Below are positions 13,967 to 14,175 of a stretch of DNA of 14,175 nucleotides, piece by piece. This stretch comes from JANNSW01 sp031431235. Its GTDB lineage: Bacteria; Pseudomonadota; Alphaproteobacteria; Rhizobiales; Hyphomicrobiaceae. The stretch is from the NCBI GenBank assembly GCA_031431235.1, contig JANPDA010000513.1:1-14175 (forward strand), written 5' to 3'. Every line of letters starts with the position of its first letter. Position 1 is the first letter of the stretch. The notes under the pieces are model-generated. The model did no database searches, was not told the origin of the DNA, and was given only the letters and a program-made list of their open reading frames with translations. The position numbers and the translations under genes were made by a program.

Positions 13967-13972
13967 TATAAT
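13967..13972 (+). promoter_or_regulatory. Consensus -10 hexamer TATAAT
   Basis: A perfect TATAAT follows the inverted repeat directly. No good -35 is visible at 16-18 bases (candidates there are TATTCC, TTATTC and TTTATT, inside the repeat), so if this is a promoter it may need an activator that binds the palindrome. AT-rich DNA can produce the hexamer by chance. Confidence 0.25.
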
Positions 13973-14175
13973 TTTTTCTTACATTGAGAAAAATCAGCTT
14001 TCCCGTTGCATCGTAACGACAATAACTGTACAAACACTGGTCCACTCATGTAAAGATGGTGGTTGCTCATGTCGGTTTGCACCGCTGCATGTTACAATGC
14101 CCAGTGCCATTTGTTCCATCCCCCCTCGCCGAAGGCATGGCAGCGCTCGGACTGCCACGCCCAAGCACGGCAGCT

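Larger units (their letters stand above)
13831..14175. other. Gene-free stretch with an AT-rich core
   Basis: No gene of normal length or family is seen in these 345 bases. From 13921 to 14040, 39 of 120 bases are G or C (hand count, about 32%), against the clearly GC-rich coding DNA before it. The core holds a 10-bp inverted repeat and a perfect TATAAT. Near the right edge TGGCAG (14138-14143) and CTGCCA (14152-14157) form a hairpin, extended by GGC/GCC past one mismatch. A short cysteine-rich frame starts at 14069 and runs off the window. The drop in GC suggests a promoter region of the next gene or the edge of an acquired segment. Confidence 0.6.

Noticed and set aside
1..14175. CRISPR array, tRNA, rRNA or complete insertion sequence
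   Set aside because: No regularly spaced direct repeats, no cloverleaf with T-loop sequence, and no intact transposase frame were seen on reading both strands; the only transposase-like trace is the Rpn fragment.

Overview
The window is high-GC DNA with dense, short-spaced genes. The gene content is proteobacterial: a tatA-tatB-tatC operon, ruvX, a UPF0173 hydrolase, two fumarylacetoacetate-hydrolase-family enzymes and a rhodocoxin-type reductase. The TatC sequence and the style of the intergenic palindromes fit an alphaproteobacterium, perhaps of the Rhodospirillales or Hyphomicrobiales. That placement is inference from memory of the families; there is no rRNA or other marker here to fix it.

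Layout, left to right. (1) Positions 3-3609, plus strand: a tight three-gene cassette made of a 4-hydroxyphenylacetate 3-hydroxylase (HpaB)-type flavin monooxygenase cut by the left edge, a CE4-type polysaccharide deacetylase/amidase-like hydrolase, and an M20 metallohydrolase. It looks like a small catabolic operon. (2) Positions 3794-5421, plus: tatA-tatB-tatC, the twin-arginine export system, followed by a hairpin and a DUF4337 membrane protein (5510-6100). (3) Positions 6121-6620, minus: a graveyard of three fused fragments, namely the N-terminus of a PotD-like polyamine-binding protein, the core of an Rpn/transposase_31-type nuclease, and the C-terminal TOBE domain of a PotA-like ATPase. 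(4) Position 6710-7675, minus: an arginine-deiminase-superfamily hydrolase, divergent from a fumarylpyruvate-hydrolase-like gene (7770-8483, plus). A secreted CapA-type protein follows (8522-10102, plus). (5) Positions 10118-12258, minus: a second FAH-family hydrolase followed by an FAD/NAD(P)H ferredoxin reductase. A 70-base inverted-repeat element fills the gap between them. (6) Positions 12259-12511: a REP-like palindromic element. (7) A UPF0173 metallo-beta-lactamase-fold hydrolase (12512-13222, minus) is divergent from ruvX (13333-13830, plus). (8) Positions 13831-14175: non-coding, with a strikingly AT-rich core.

Most genes are ordinary accessory catabolism plus conserved housekeeping. 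I did not find a convincing new multi-gene system. The most interesting points are the three-part fossil on the minus strand at 6121-6620, the palindromic element that appears to supply the ribosome-binding site of the reductase gene, the AT-rich palindrome downstream of ruvX, and the missing metal-binding histidine in the M20 enzyme.
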